A stretch of 64,000 bases of DNA from DAOPZJ01 sp964587625 (GTDB taxonomy: Bacteria > Bacillota > Clostridia > Oscillospirales > JAKOTC01), in the NCBI GenBank assembly GCA_964587625.1, contig CAZPLU010000005.1:38154-102153 (forward strand), in the 5' to 3' direction. Positions 8,646 through 17,735 of the stretch are shown here, piece after piece (position 1 is the first letter of the stretch; each line of letters starts with the position of its first letter). The position numbers and the translations under genes were made by a program. The notes below the pieces were generated by a model. The model made no database searches, was not told where the DNA came from, and saw only the letters and a list, made by a program, of their open reading frames with translations.

Positions 8646-8716
8646 AAATTTTTAGCCCCGGTGAAAAATTTTTGACACCTGAGTTGTATTATCAATGAAA
8701 GGAGTTGGGATACGGC

Positions 8717-9202
8717 ATGCATTCAAACGAGCTCATTGAATGCGTCGGGCGGGCGGTGGCGCGTTATTCCGACAACCTGCGGCGGCTGGCGTTCACCTAC
8801 GTCAAATCCGTGCACAGCGCCGAGGACGTCGTGCAGGACGTCTTTTTGGCTTATCTGCAAAAGGCGCCGAAATTCGAGAGCGCCGAGCACGAAAAGGCCT
8901 GGCTGCTGCGGGTGACGATCAACAAAAGCCGCAATGCCGTAAAAACGGGTTGGTTTCGCAGCCGCTTCGAACTGGCCGAGGAGACCGGTTATCTGCCGCC
9001 CGAACAGAGCGAAGTGCTCGAAGCCGTATTGTCGCTCGCGCCGAAATACCGGCTCCCCGTCCACCTGTATTACTACGAGGGCTATTCGATCAGGGAGATC
9101 GCAAATGTCCTCGGAACCAACCCCGCGACGGTCGGCACCCGGCTGGCACGCGCACGGGGTTTATTGAGACAATCACTGGGAGGTTTTGAAGATGAAGCAT
9201 AA
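8717..9202 (+). CDS. ECF-type RNA polymerase sigma factor
   Basis: A 161-residue sigma-70 family protein with region 2 (SAEDVVQDVFLAYLQK, about residues 35-50) and region 4 (YYYEGYSIREIANVLGTNPATVGTRL, about 115-140), lacking regions 1 and 3. The start chosen is ATG 8717, 12 bases after AAAGGAG; TTG 8705 is too close to that site. It overlaps the next gene by 11 bases, the usual layout for an ECF factor and its anti-sigma partner. TTGACA at 8672 has no well-spaced -10 partner, so the region may instead hold an autoregulated ECF-type promoter. That is inference. Confidence 0.9.
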   Translation: MHSNELIECVGRAVARYSDNLRRLAFTYVKSVHSAEDVVQDVFLAYLQKAPKFESAEHEKAWLLRVTINKSRNAVKTGWFRSRFELAEETGYLPPEQSEVLEAVLSLAPKYRLPVHLYYYEGYSIREIANVLGTNPATVGTRLARARGLLRQSLGGFEDEA

Positions 9203-10718
9203 CAACTACCGCGAGGCGTTGAACGCGGTGAAATTAAACGATGATTTCAATGAAAAAACCATCGCAATGCTGGAAAGCAAAATAAAACCGTCGCGTAAAT
9301 TCCGTCTGAAACCCGCGCTTGCGGCAGGTCTTGCCGTGCTGCTTTTGAGCGGCGGCGCGTCGGCGTTCGCCATCGCGGCGGAGGCGAGGGAATACAACGC
9401 CGCCGTGGCATTTTTTTCGACCAATCATCTCCCGACCGAGGGCCTTTCGCGCGGCGAGATCAAAAGCGTCTGCCGCGACATCACGACCGGCAAATTCGCC
9501 CATGGCAAGACCGCCGAAGTGATTCAAAAAAGCGTCGGCGGTTACGAGATTTCGCAAAACGCGCCGACGCCGGAGGACGTCGAGGCGCTCTGGAACTATA
9601 AAAACGGCAACGGCAATCACTACTATATTCCGTTGGACACCGGAGAATACCGGTACGACTATACGGAAAAATATGACGAATCACTCGCGTTATATGTGCC
9701 CGATAAGGTTTTATTCGGAAAATACGACGGCGACACCCTGCTCTGGCAGGCGGAACTCCCCGATTTCTCCATTAGCTTTTATACCGTTTACGGAGATTAT
9801 ATCGTATTATTCGGATGCAGCGACAGCCATTCCTCCGATCAAGCGACATACGGGAGATTGGCTCTGCTTGATCAAAACGGGCAGATATTGTGGGACATCA
9901 CTGCCGATAACGGATATCAAAGAGAATATTTTGAGAAAGCGGTCTGTGACGAAAACGGCATCACGGTGTTCGGCATGGTCAATCTGCCGATGACCGAAAT
10001 CACCCAAGACGACGACCGGGTCACGCATAATTATTCCACCGAAAAGGTGCTTGAGGTCATCCGCTATGATTACGGCGGAAACAAGATTCAACGCACCGAA
10101 AAAAAGGTCGGCAGCCACGCGGGGATATGGAACGCCGCAAAGTTCGGCGACGGCTGGCTCGTGCAAATGGGCGGTTATACCGAGGGCGAATATCTGTTGA
10201 AGGTGAACGCCGACGGGACCTTCGCCGATTCGTTCACCTACAGCGCGCGGGACGCGGAATATTTCATCAACGATATGTTCGACTACAACGGCAAAATCTG
10301 GCTGAGTGCCTATTCGGTTCCCAAGCTCGATCCGGGCGAAGGCACGGCCGGGGGCAGATACGACATCGCGGGGATTTTAAACCCGATCTTTGAACATGAG
10401 GAATTTGACATTTCCAATGAGGAATTGACAAAGCGGGTGCGCGCGAACTTCACGGCGGTATTGCTCGTCTGCGACCCCGAAACCGGAGTGCCCGGCGAGT
10501 TTTATTCGGTCGAGGGGTCGCTCGGTTCCAAGCTGTCGGCGGATGAAAGCGGGCGGCTCATCTGGAAAGTCGAGCGCATCACCGACACCTATCTCTCAAT
10601 GATGACTTCGTCTTTTACCATCGGCGGCGCGTGTGACGTGTTTGAATATACGTTTGACGAAAGCGGTGCTTTGGTTAATCGGGCAAAAACAGAGGAAGTC
10701 ACCCCGTTCAGACGGTAG
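9192..10718 (+). CDS. Membrane protein with large ectodomain, probable anti-sigma factor
   Basis: A 508-residue protein with a cytoplasmic N terminus (about 35 residues, YREALNAVKLNDDFNEKT), one hydrophobic helix at about residues 37-58, and a large extracytoplasmic part. The latter has repeated strands such as LLDQNGQILWDI and GDGWLVQMGGYTEGEYLLKV, suggesting a PQQ-like or propeller-like beta fold. The start ATG 9192 lies 7 bases after GGGAGG and within the end of the sigma gene. Gene order and topology suggest it holds the sigma factor at the membrane and senses an external signal. No zinc-finger anti-sigma motif (HxxxCxxC) is visible, so the mechanism is unproven. Confidence 0.68.
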   Translation: MKHNNYREALNAVKLNDDFNEKTIAMLESKIKPSRKFRLKPALAAGLAVLLLSGGASAFAIAAEAREYNAAVAFFSTNHLPTEGLSRGEIKSVCRDITTGKFAHGKTAEVIQKSVGGYEISQNAPTPEDVEALWNYKNGNGNHYYIPLDTGEYRYDYTEKYDESLALYVPDKVLFGKYDGDTLLWQAELPDFSISFYTVYGDYIVLFGCSDSHSSDQATYGRLALLDQNGQILWDITADNGYQREYFEKAVCDENGITVFGMVNLPMTEITQDDDRVTHNYSTEKVLEVIRYDYGGNKIQRTEKKVGSHAGIWNAAKFGDGWLVQMGGYTEGEYLLKVNADGTFADSFTYSARDAEYFINDMFDYNGKIWLSAYSVPKLDPGEGTAGGRYDIAGILNPIFEHEEFDISNEELTKRVRANFTAVLLVCDPETGVPGEFYSVEGSLGSKLSADESGRLIWKVERITDTYLSMMTSSFTIGGACDVFEYTFDESGALVNRAKTEEVTPFRR

Positions 10719-10772
10719 GGATTCCACTGACTCGGTGATGACGAGATCCATCGGCTGCGCTCAGGATGATAA
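10718..10772. repeat. Intergenic REP-like repeat
   Basis: The stretch GATCCATCGGCTGCGCTCAGG and its flanks resemble a short intergenic repeat scattered through many Clostridia genomes (variants of ATCCTTCGGCTGCGCTCAGGAT). ATCC and GGAT form short terminal inverted repeats. Only one copy lies in this window, so the call rests on recognition rather than comparison. Confidence 0.4.
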
Positions 10773-10828
10773 AATATAGTGAACTTGAAAAACAAGGCGA
10801 GGATAAACGGTAAGTGGCTTCACTAAAC

Positions 10829-10860
10829 AGGCGGACGCAATCGCGTCCGCCTGTTTTTTA
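10829..10860. terminator. Bidirectional terminator between convergent genes
   Basis: CAGGCGGACGC and GCGTCCGCCTG form an 11-bp perfect stem around AATC, followed by TTTTTT on the plus strand and, in the other direction, by TTTAGTG. It separates the sigma-factor operon from the leftward GNAT gene. Confidence 0.85.
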
Positions 10861-10870
10861 ATACTATTGA

Positions 10871-11311
10871 TTATTCGGTACTGTCCGACTTGCGGATTTT
10901 AAATTTAACACTGAATATCTCGTGATTAAAACTCCGCCAAAACGCTTGACCCGGCAGATTGTCCGTCATACAGGAAAGCCCGATTTCATCGACCCCGAGT
11001 TGCTGAAACAGTAAACCGACTGCCTCTTTCCCAAAACCCTGCCGCCGATGTTCGCGGGAAATAAAAAAATGCCGCACCCACATTTCAGATAAGTCAACCA
11101 GCGCGTAACCGATGATCTCACCATTTAATTGAAACGAATAACCTGTATAGACACCTCTTTGAAACCAATCGCGCATTCGGTCTTCTAATTCCGAAACCGT
11201 CATCGTGTTTGTCTGCTGCCCCTCGTCGATCAGTTGTCTATTCATCAATGCCAACGCGGGGCAATCGTCAAGTGCGGTTGTTTCAATCGTGATTCTGTTT
11301 TTTTGATTCAT
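10871..11311 (-). CDS. GNAT-family N-acetyltransferase
   Basis: A 146-residue single-domain GNAT protein. The acetyl-CoA binding motif A is visible as FFISREHRRQGFGKEAVGLLF (R-x-x-G-x-G/A pattern), and a following beta strand IGLSCMTDN leads to the usual FWRSFNHE region. The substrate is unknown. The start ATG 11311 is chosen because GGAAGGG lies 7 bases upstream; TTG 11317 is less likely. It is the last gene of a leftward group (gdhA, EEP hydrolase, GNAT) ending at the terminator at 10829. Confidence 0.78.
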   Translation of the reverse strand: MNQKNRITIETTALDDCPALALMNRQLIDEGQQTNTMTVSELEDRMRDWFQRGVYTGYSFQLNGEIIGYALVDLSEMWVRHFFISREHRRQGFGKEAVGLLFQQLGVDEIGLSCMTDNLPGQAFWRSFNHEIFSVKFKIRKSDSTE

Positions 11312-11354
11312 CTTCAAACCCTTCCGAACCCCGACAACTTAAAAACTCTACACT

Positions 11355-12059
11355 TTAAATTTCACACTCCGCCAAATGCGGGCAGTGGTCGGACGCGACG
11401 ATTTGAGGGATATCCGCGCCGACGACCGTTTTTACGTTTTTGGCGAAGATGTAATCGATTTTAACGCGCGGCGCGTCGGACGGCCAGCTTTTTAAAGTTT
11501 TATCCTTTAACAATGCCGCCGTATCGGTGTAGGACGCGTAAATCGGCGCCAAGATCGGATCATCGGGTTCGAGGTTAAAATCGCCCATTAAAATCGTCGG
11601 TCCGTTCCCGGTGTTGGCAAGCACGGTCGCAACGGCGTTTTTGGATTCGGCGCGGGCAAGTCCCATGTGGGTTGCAAGCACTGTAAAACCGTCAAATTCG
11701 GCTTTCAACAGGCAGCGGGTTTCGTAATATGTATCCTCGTCTTTTACGGGCGGATCGGGGATTTCAATGATCTTGACGGATTGAAACGGGATTTTCGAGA
11801 GGATGGCGTTGCCGTAATCGCCGTCGTCCGGAAATGTGATCGCGCGTGCGAAAAAATAATGCGGCCAACCGAGCAACCCGGCGATCCGCTCGGTTTGATG
11901 AAAATATCCCGGGTCGTCTCCGCCGTCGCGCACCTCGTTGAGCGCCACGACGTCGGGGTCGAATTTTCGTATCACGTCCGCGACCATCCCGAGGTCGATA
12001 CCGCCTTTGAGATGGCGCATACCGTGCTGGATGTTATAAGTCATAAAATTTAGTTTCAT
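11355..12059 (-). CDS. Endonuclease/exonuclease/phosphatase family hydrolase
   Basis: A 234-residue EEP-fold metal-dependent hydrolase. Visible motifs are FMTYNIQHG at the N terminus, VVALNEVRDG with the metal-binding glutamate, ATHMGLA, ILMGDFNLEPDD, RVKIDYIFA and the C-terminal SDHCP catalytic histidine. Such enzymes cleave phosphodiesters in nucleic acids, sphingolipids or phosphoinositides, and the substrate cannot be chosen here. It lies 33 bases downstream of gdhA in the same direction and is probably read from the gdhA promoter. Confidence 0.8.
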   Translation of the reverse strand: MKLNFMTYNIQHGMRHLKGGIDLGMVADVIRKFDPDVVALNEVRDGGDDPGYFHQTERIAGLLGWPHYFFARAITFPDDGDYGNAILSKIPFQSVKIIEIPDPPVKDEDTYYETRCLLKAEFDGFTVLATHMGLARAESKNAVATVLANTGNGPTILMGDFNLEPDDPILAPIYASYTDTAALLKDKTLKSWPSDAPRVKIDYIFAKNVKTVVGADIPQIVASDHCPHLAECEI

Positions 12060-12092
12060 GCGTGTAAACCGCCTTTTTATGATAATAGCTCT

Positions 12093-13445
12093 TTAGGTAA
12101 TTCCCTGCGCGATCATCGCCTCTGCGATTTTTTCAAAGCCCGCGATGTTCGCGCCGACAACCAGATTGCCCTTCATGCCGTACTTTTCGGCGGCCTGATC
12201 AATGTTATGGAAAATCGATGCCATGATACCGCGCAGCTTCTCATCCACCTCTTCAAACGTCCAGGACAGGCGGAGACCGTTTTGGCTCATCTCAAGCCCG
12301 GAGACCGCGACGCCGCCGGCGTTCGCCGCTTTGGCGGGCGCGAACAGCACGCCTTTTTTCAAAAACAATTCGGTTGCCTCGGGCGTACAGGGCATATTGG
12401 CGCCCTCCGCCACGGCAATTACACCGTTGCCTATCAATTTTTCGGCGCTGTTTTCGTCCAATTCATTCTGTGTGGCACAGGGCAGCGCAATATCGCACGC
12501 GACGGACCAGATGCCGCCGCAACCCTCGACATATTCAGCGGTCGGAACCTGCTTTGCATATTCCGAAATCCTCTCACAACTTTCTTCTTTCAGGGCGCGG
12601 ATGCGCTCGAATTCGATGCCGTTCGGGTCATGGATATACCCGCCGGAGTCCGACATCGCCACGACCTTGCCGCCGAAGTTGTTCGTTTTTTGCAACGCGT
12701 AAAGCGCAACATTGCCCGATCCGGAAATAACGACTCTCTTATCTTTGAACGACTCGTTTTTCATGGTTTTCAACATTTCGGCGGTCAGATAGCACAGACC
12801 GTACCCCGTGGCTTCTTTGCGGGCAAGCGAACCGCCGTAAGCATGCCCTTTCCCCGTTAAAACGCCGGTAAACTCATTTGCGATCTTTTTATATTGTCCG
12901 AACAGATAGCCGATCTCTCTTCCGCCCACGCCGATATCGCCCGCCGGAACGTCGCAGTCGGGGCCGATGTGCCTGTACAGCTCCGTCATGAACGCCTGGC
13001 AGAACCGCATGATTTCGCCGTTGGATTTCCCCTTGGGATCAAAATCGGAACCGCCTTTGCCGCCGCCCAAAGGCAGTCCGGTCAAGCTGTTTTTGAAGGT
13101 CTGTTCGAATCCGAGGAACTTGATGATGCTTGCACACACCGAGGGATGAAAACGCAGGCCCCCTTTATACGGTCCGATCGCCGAATTGAACTGGACGCGA
13201 TAACCCCGGTTGACATGGACTTTGCCGTCGTCGCCGACCCAGGTCACCCGGAACTGGATAAAACGCTCCGGCTCGGTAATCCGCTCGAAGATACCAACCT
13301 TTTCAAGCCCCGGATTTTCCGAGACCACGGGTTCGAGGGATGCGAAGACCTCTTTGACCGCTTGTAAAAATTCGGGTTCGCCCGCATTGCGGCGGCTGAC
13401 ATTTTCATATATTTTTAACAGATATGGATGATTAATTCCAAACAT
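12093..13445 (-). CDS. gdhA: NADP-type glutamate dehydrogenase
   Basis: A 450-residue hexameric-type glutamate dehydrogenase that makes glutamate from 2-oxoglutarate and ammonium. The substrate-binding loop PLGGGKGGSDFDPKGKS, the catalytic PAGDIGVGGREIGYLFGQYK region and the Rossmann segment VVISGSGNVALYALQK are all present, and the C terminus (ANIAGFEKIAEAM) is complete. Length and sequence fit the GdhA family. A strong ribosome binding site TTTGGAGG precedes ATG 13445. The promoter is at 13476-13504. Confidence 0.96.
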   Translation of the reverse strand: MFGINHPYLLKIYENVSRRNAGEPEFLQAVKEVFASLEPVVSENPGLEKVGIFERITEPERFIQFRVTWVGDDGKVHVNRGYRVQFNSAIGPYKGGLRFHPSVCASIIKFLGFEQTFKNSLTGLPLGGGKGGSDFDPKGKSNGEIMRFCQAFMTELYRHIGPDCDVPAGDIGVGGREIGYLFGQYKKIANEFTGVLTGKGHAYGGSLARKEATGYGLCYLTAEMLKTMKNESFKDKRVVISGSGNVALYALQKTNNFGGKVVAMSDSGGYIHDPNGIEFERIRALKEESCERISEYAKQVPTAEYVEGCGGIWSVACDIALPCATQNELDENSAEKLIGNGVIAVAEGANMPCTPEATELFLKKGVLFAPAKAANAGGVAVSGLEMSQNGLRLSWTFEEVDEKLRGIMASIFHNIDQAAEKYGMKGNLVVGANIAGFEKIAEAMIAQGIT

Positions 13446-13475
13446 GGGCAGACCTCCAAAAAATGTATGGATAAA

Positions 13476-13504
13476 ATTATACGCTATTTATTGATGTGAC
13501 GCAA
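13476..13504 (-). promoter_or_regulatory. gdhA promoter
   Basis: On the minus strand TTGCGT (13504-13499) and TATAAT (13481-13476) are 17 bases apart, about 30 nt before the gdhA start. It lies just after bioY, so bioY is not required for gdhA expression. Confidence 0.75.
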
Positions 13505-13548
13505 TAGAAAACCCGAATTTTTTTGAAGTATTTATATCCAAAAAATAT

Positions 13549-14097
13549 TCATGTTGCGTCTCGAAAAACGAGTGTTTTGCACAAAGCCGACTTGACGCCG
13601 AACGCGGCGGTGGCTTTGGCCAAGTCGAACGGGATGAACGGAAACACGCAGATTGCCGACGCCGCCGCAAAACCGGTGCCGGTCACCTTGCAAAACCAGA
13701 GCGTTCCCAACCCGTAGCACAGCAGCAGCGAAACGGCGACGCCGAGCCAATAGCCGTACCAGCGGCCTTTGAACGCTTTTAACAACCCAGACATAGCCGG
13801 CGCCATCAGCGGATAGGCCATCAAATAGCCGCCGGTCGCGCCCATCAGCACGCCGACGCCCGCGCCGAAGCCCGAAAATACCGGCACGCCGACCGCTCCG
13901 ATCAGGATATAGGTCAGTGTTGAAACGGTCGCCGGGAGCGGCGGCAGGATCGCCGCAGCCAAAAAGACGCCGAGCAGCGCCATGGTGATCGGCACCTGCC
14001 CGATCGGAATGGTGACGATCGAAAGCGCGCACAAAATGGCGGCGAACAGGCCGCACAGGATGATGATTTTGAGTTTGGATCGGGGCGATTTCATCAT
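13549..14097 (-). CDS. bioY: Biotin transporter BioY (ECF S component)
   Basis: A 182-residue integral membrane protein that binds biotin as the S component of an energy-coupling-factor transporter. It has five to six hydrophobic helices and typical BioY stretches: IPIGQVPITMALLGVFLAA near the start, LIGAVGVPVFSGFGAGVGVLMGATGGYL in the middle and a C-terminal VFPFIPFDLAKA. No EcfA/EcfT genes are nearby, so it would share a general energizing module. The start ATG 14097 follows CGGAG by 11 bases; TTG 14118 is the alternative. It lies 22 bases downstream of the mannosidase gene and closes that operon. Confidence 0.9.
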   Translation of the reverse strand: MMKSPRSKLKIIILCGLFAAILCALSIVTIPIGQVPITMALLGVFLAAAILPPLPATVSTLTYILIGAVGVPVFSGFGAGVGVLMGATGGYLMAYPLMAPAMSGLLKAFKGRWYGYWLGVAVSLLLCYGLGTLWFCKVTGTGFAAASAICVFPFIPFDLAKATAAFGVKSALCKTLVFRDAT

Positions 14098-14119
14098 TTT
14101 ATTGCAAACTCCGAACAAT

Positions 14120-16801
14120 TTAAAACGTAAATTCGACCGTCTTGATTTCGTGCGGTTTGAGCGACAATAACACCTTGCCGTCCTGAACCGTCAATGCGGC
14201 CTTTTTATTTCCGAGGAAATCCGTCTCGGCGGCTGTTTGAATCGGTTTGGAAAGGGAAAACACGGCGTCGTCGGGTTGTTCGGCGGGGTTGAAGACGCGC
14301 AGCACGCCGTTCTTTTCGGACTTGAGCGCCAGCGCCGAAACCGCGCAGCTCTCGCTTTCGAGCGCGAAGAACGACTGCTCGGCATTCAAAGCGCCCGCGT
14401 GGACGCCGGTCTCGAAGGCCCGCAGCCCCGATTGATAAGCGACGCCGTTTTGCAAGGCCTTTGCGGGGGTTAGCGCGTTCGAAAACGCGGCGGCGTATTC
14501 AAACGCCAGCTCGGCCTGCATTTGCCCCATGTCGGCTTTGGGCTTGCAGACCTCGTTCGGGAACGCCCGGAACAGCGTCAGCGCAACGGTGCGGTCGGAC
14601 TCGGTGACTTCGACCTCGTACAGCCCCTTGCTGTAAAGCGCGAAGGCGTTTTCGCCGTCCTCGAGAAAGACCGCGCCCTGCGTCGGGTTGACATTGGTCT
14701 CGATTTCGGCGGACTTGTCGTTGTTCGCCTTTTTCACGTCCCATCTCTGCATGTCGAACGGCGTCCGGGTGTAAAATTCCCCGCTCTCGAAGCCCGTCGG
14801 GAACAGCACACGCAAGCGGTGGTCCTCGATTTCATTGTCAACCGTGGTTTGAAACGTGATCGTTTCGCTGCCCTTCAAAACCGTCGCGGTGGTGCGCAGT
14901 TCGAGCGTCTTGCGTTCGGTCGAGCGGGTCTTATCAGCCGGGTTATATTTTTCGGGCAGTTCGAATTTATGGGTCAGTTCAAGTACGGCGGCAAAAGGCC
15001 CGTCTGACAGCACGGCGAAGCCCGCGCAGCCGCCGAAAGTCGAAAACTCCGCGTCTCCCGCGGGCTTGACATAGTTCCAGCCGTCGCCGACGTCGCCGCA
15101 ATCCTCGAAGGCCAGTTGGTTAAAATAGACCTTTCCGGTCTTTTTATCGGTCACCGTCAGCCCGCCGTTTTCGAACGCGACGGTCAAAACGCCGTTGTCC
15201 CAAACATTGCGGGCGGCGCGCATCGTGCCGCCGTAACGCGAGGCGTCGGGCCGGTCGTTGCGGTACTCCCCGTCCCTTGGCATTTCGTAGTGTTCATATT
15301 TGACTCCGAGCGTAGTATAACCGCCCGCCGGAATTTTCAAACAGGCGGCGATTGCGACGTTTTCCTTTTCGTCGAAGCGGATGAGCTTGTGGATGGGGCT
15401 GACGGGTACCTGATAGACGCCGCCGACCGAGAGGATCTGATATGGGATTTCGGCCCCGTTTTTGTCGAACAATTTGAAGTTTTTATAGTCGCCCTTCGGT
15501 AACGCGAGCGTGAGAGCCGCATATCCCGAGACCGGTTTTTGCGAGGGGTTGAATACGGCGAACGCGGCGTCGCTTTGCAACGCAGAGGTGTCGATGTTTT
15601 CGGCGATCTGTTCGAGCGCGTCGGTGGCCATGCGCTCGCCGATGCGGAGCGCCTGATTGAAACGGAAGATATTGTCCGCGTGGATCTCGGTGGCCGAACA
15701 GCCGCAGATCGAGTCGTGCGGGTGGTTTTGCAACAAGTATTTCCACGCCTGCTTGAAAAAGCCGGCGCGCGGCAGCGGGTGGCGGATGTAAAAATCCCGT
15801 CTCGGATTTTCGATCATCGAGGACGCGAGGTCGAACGGCTCCGCCCACGCGGTCAGCAAATTTTCGCAGGCGGAATTCATCTGCTTCAAATGCACCATCG
15901 AGGACAGCACGTTTTTGAGCACGATGTTGTTGAGACCCTTTTGACCGACGTTGTAAAGCGAGCCCTCGATTTTTTGCAATTCGGGGCGTTCGGATTTAAA
16001 GGTTTTTTCAAATTCGCCGAAAGATGTTTGGATAAATTCGTGCTCCGAGAAATGCCCGTTCAATTTTTTCAAAATTTCCGGCAGGCGCGGCTCGGCGTCG
16101 ATGTGGTCGACCCCGTCCATCATCAGCAGGCAATTACAGACGGCGGCTTTTTCGGAGCGTCCGAGCATCTCCCGCGCGCGGTGGAACAGCTCCTTGTCTT
16201 CGTATTCCCTGCCCTCGAACGGCCAGCGGATCGAAAAATAGAAATTGCCGTAGGTGCGGTCGATGTCGAGCTTGAACGCGGTGATCTCGCTGCCGTCCGC
16301 GCCGACCCAGCAAAAAGCATCCTTCGGGAAATCGCCGATGCCTCGGATGACCACGGCGGATTCAAAGCCGAAGCCCCTGACGATTTGGGGGAACTGGGCG
16401 TTGTGGCCGAAGATGTCGATGACATAACCGGTCTTCATCGGCTCGGCGTGAAATTCTTTGCAAATTTCATGACCCTTTTGCAGGTTGCGCACCAGCGACT
16501 CGCCCGAGATCAAAAATTCGTCGGGCATGACGTACCAAGGACCGATGACGAGTTTGCCCGCGTCGATCAAGGCCTGCATGCGCGCCCGGTTCTCGGGGCG
16601 GATCTCCAGATAATCCTCGAGCACGATGGTCTGGCCGTCGGTGTGGAACACCTTATATTCGGGGTCCTGTTCCAAAATCTCGAGCAGCTCGTCGAACATG
16701 CGCACGAGCCGGAACCGATAGCTCTGAAAGGTCTCGTACCACTCCCGATCCCAATGCGTGTGGGAGACGACAAAACACTTTTTCTTCTTGTTTTCGGCCA
16801 T
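14120..16801 (-). CDS. GH38 alpha-mannosidase
   Basis: An 893-residue glycoside hydrolase family 38 enzyme that removes alpha-linked mannose from glycans. The zinc site HTHWDREW is near residue 16, the nucleophile region YVIDIFGHNAQFPQI near 125, and the second zinc histidine in NHPHDSICGCS near 355. A C-terminal half rich in beta strands follows, as in bacterial GH38 enzymes such as MngB. No signal peptide is seen, so it is probably cytoplasmic. The start ATG 16801 lies 6 bases after GGGGGA; upstream in-frame codons run into mltG. It sits in an operon with a sulfotransferase and mltG, an unusual combination. Confidence 0.92.
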   Translation of the reverse strand: MAENKKKKCFVVSHTHWDREWYETFQSYRFRLVRMFDELLEILEQDPEYKVFHTDGQTIVLEDYLEIRPENRARMQALIDAGKLVIGPWYVMPDEFLISGESLVRNLQKGHEICKEFHAEPMKTGYVIDIFGHNAQFPQIVRGFGFESAVVIRGIGDFPKDAFCWVGADGSEITAFKLDIDRTYGNFYFSIRWPFEGREYEDKELFHRAREMLGRSEKAAVCNCLLMMDGVDHIDAEPRLPEILKKLNGHFSEHEFIQTSFGEFEKTFKSERPELQKIEGSLYNVGQKGLNNIVLKNVLSSMVHLKQMNSACENLLTAWAEPFDLASSMIENPRRDFYIRHPLPRAGFFKQAWKYLLQNHPHDSICGCSATEIHADNIFRFNQALRIGERMATDALEQIAENIDTSALQSDAAFAVFNPSQKPVSGYAALTLALPKGDYKNFKLFDKNGAEIPYQILSVGGVYQVPVSPIHKLIRFDEKENVAIAACLKIPAGGYTTLGVKYEHYEMPRDGEYRNDRPDASRYGGTMRAARNVWDNGVLTVAFENGGLTVTDKKTGKVYFNQLAFEDCGDVGDGWNYVKPAGDAEFSTFGGCAGFAVLSDGPFAAVLELTHKFELPEKYNPADKTRSTERKTLELRTTATVLKGSETITFQTTVDNEIEDHRLRVLFPTGFESGEFYTRTPFDMQRWDVKKANNDKSAEIETNVNPTQGAVFLEDGENAFALYSKGLYEVEVTESDRTVALTLFRAFPNEVCKPKADMGQMQAELAFEYAAAFSNALTPAKALQNGVAYQSGLRAFETGVHAGALNAEQSFFALESESCAVSALALKSEKNGVLRVFNPAEQPDDAVFSLSKPIQTAAETDFLGNKKAALTVQDGKVLLSLKPHEIKTVEFTF

Positions 16802-16823
16802 GACCATTCCCCCTGATCGTTTT

Positions 16824-17735
16824 TCAAATTCCCAAATCGGCGAGGTTTTGCTGGTGCTGCTCAAAGGTCTCGGCGTAAGCATAAACGCCGGCGGCGTTCG
16901 CCGCGAAAAAGAGGTCGTTGGTTTCGAGGGGATTCAGCGCGGCCTTTATGGCGTCCATGCCCGGGTTGCAAATCGGGCCCGCCGGAAGCGCGGGGCATTT
17001 GTAGGTATTATAATATTCGTTATAACGGTTGATATCGCCCGTGATATATGGTTTAATGAATTTTTCGACATAGTTGATCGTGACGTCGCATTGCAGCTTC
17101 ATGCCGGAGGAAAGGCGGTTGTGCAACACCGACGAGACACGGCGCATCTCGCTCTTGACGCCGCACTCCTTTTCGATGATCGAGGCGATGGTCAAAATTT
17201 GGTCGACCGAATAACCCATTTCCGCCGCCTGTTCGCGCAGCTCGTCGCTCCACTTGGCCTCGCCGTTGCGTAAAAACCGCCCGATGGCGTCCTGCGGCTT
17301 CATGCCGTAATAAAACTCGTAGGTGTCGGGATAGAGATAGCCCTCGAGCAAAAAACAACGATGTTCATTTGATTCGATGGCATCCACCAGCGGGTAGTAG
17401 GTATAATCATAGGTCGCTGCGGTCTTCCAAAGCTGCTCGGATTTACACACCCCGTTCTCCTCAAGCAGCTTGAAAATCTCAGACATGGTCATGCCCTCGG
17501 TGACGGTCACAAAAACCGTGTTTGGCCGGGAGGAAATCGTCTGAGGCGGTACTTCCGCTGCGGATTCCGCGCTTGTCTCGGAATTTTCGGCAATATTTCC
17601 CGAGGTCTCTCCCGATGCCGCGACCGATGGCGCGGAGGGATTACTGAGTAAAAATCGGATCTGCTCACAGCCGAGGGTTGTGAGGCACAAGCCGAGCATT
17701 AAAAAGAACATGATCGCCGGTTTCAAGCGCTTCAT
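16824..17735 (-). CDS. mltG: Endolytic murein transglycosylase MltG/YceG-like
   Basis: A 303-residue YceG-family lytic transglycosylase that cuts nascent peptidoglycan strands. The N terminus has a hydrophobic segment ending in LTTLGC, a lipobox-like site, so the protein may be a lipoprotein rather than the usual single-pass form. A Ser/Ala/Glu-rich linker (about residues 33-65) leads to the LysM-like subdomain VTVTEGMTMSEIFKLL and then the catalytic domain with LEGYLYPDTYEF and the active-site region IASIIEKE. NPLETNDLFFAA near the C terminus is also conserved. Its start overlaps the sulfotransferase stop by 4 bases. Confidence 0.9.
   Translation of the reverse strand: MKRLKPAIMFFLMLGLCLTTLGCEQIRFLLSNPSAPSVAASGETSGNIAENSETSAESAAEVPPQTISSRPNTVFVTVTEGMTMSEIFKLLEENGVCKSEQLWKTAATYDYTYYPLVDAIESNEHRCFLLEGYLYPDTYEFYYGMKPQDAIGRFLRNGEAKWSDELREQAAEMGYSVDQILTIASIIEKECGVKSEMRRVSSVLHNRLSSGMKLQCDVTINYVEKFIKPYITGDINRYNEYYNTYKCPALPAGPICNPGMDAIKAALNPLETNDLFFAANAAGVYAYAETFEQHQQNLADLGI

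Noticed and set aside
15539..16816. Long plus-strand open frame (425 codons) opposite the mannosidase gene
   Set aside because: The opposite strand encodes an intact GH38 enzyme with catalytic motifs. The plus frame has no ribosome binding site and an arginine/valine-rich shadow composition.
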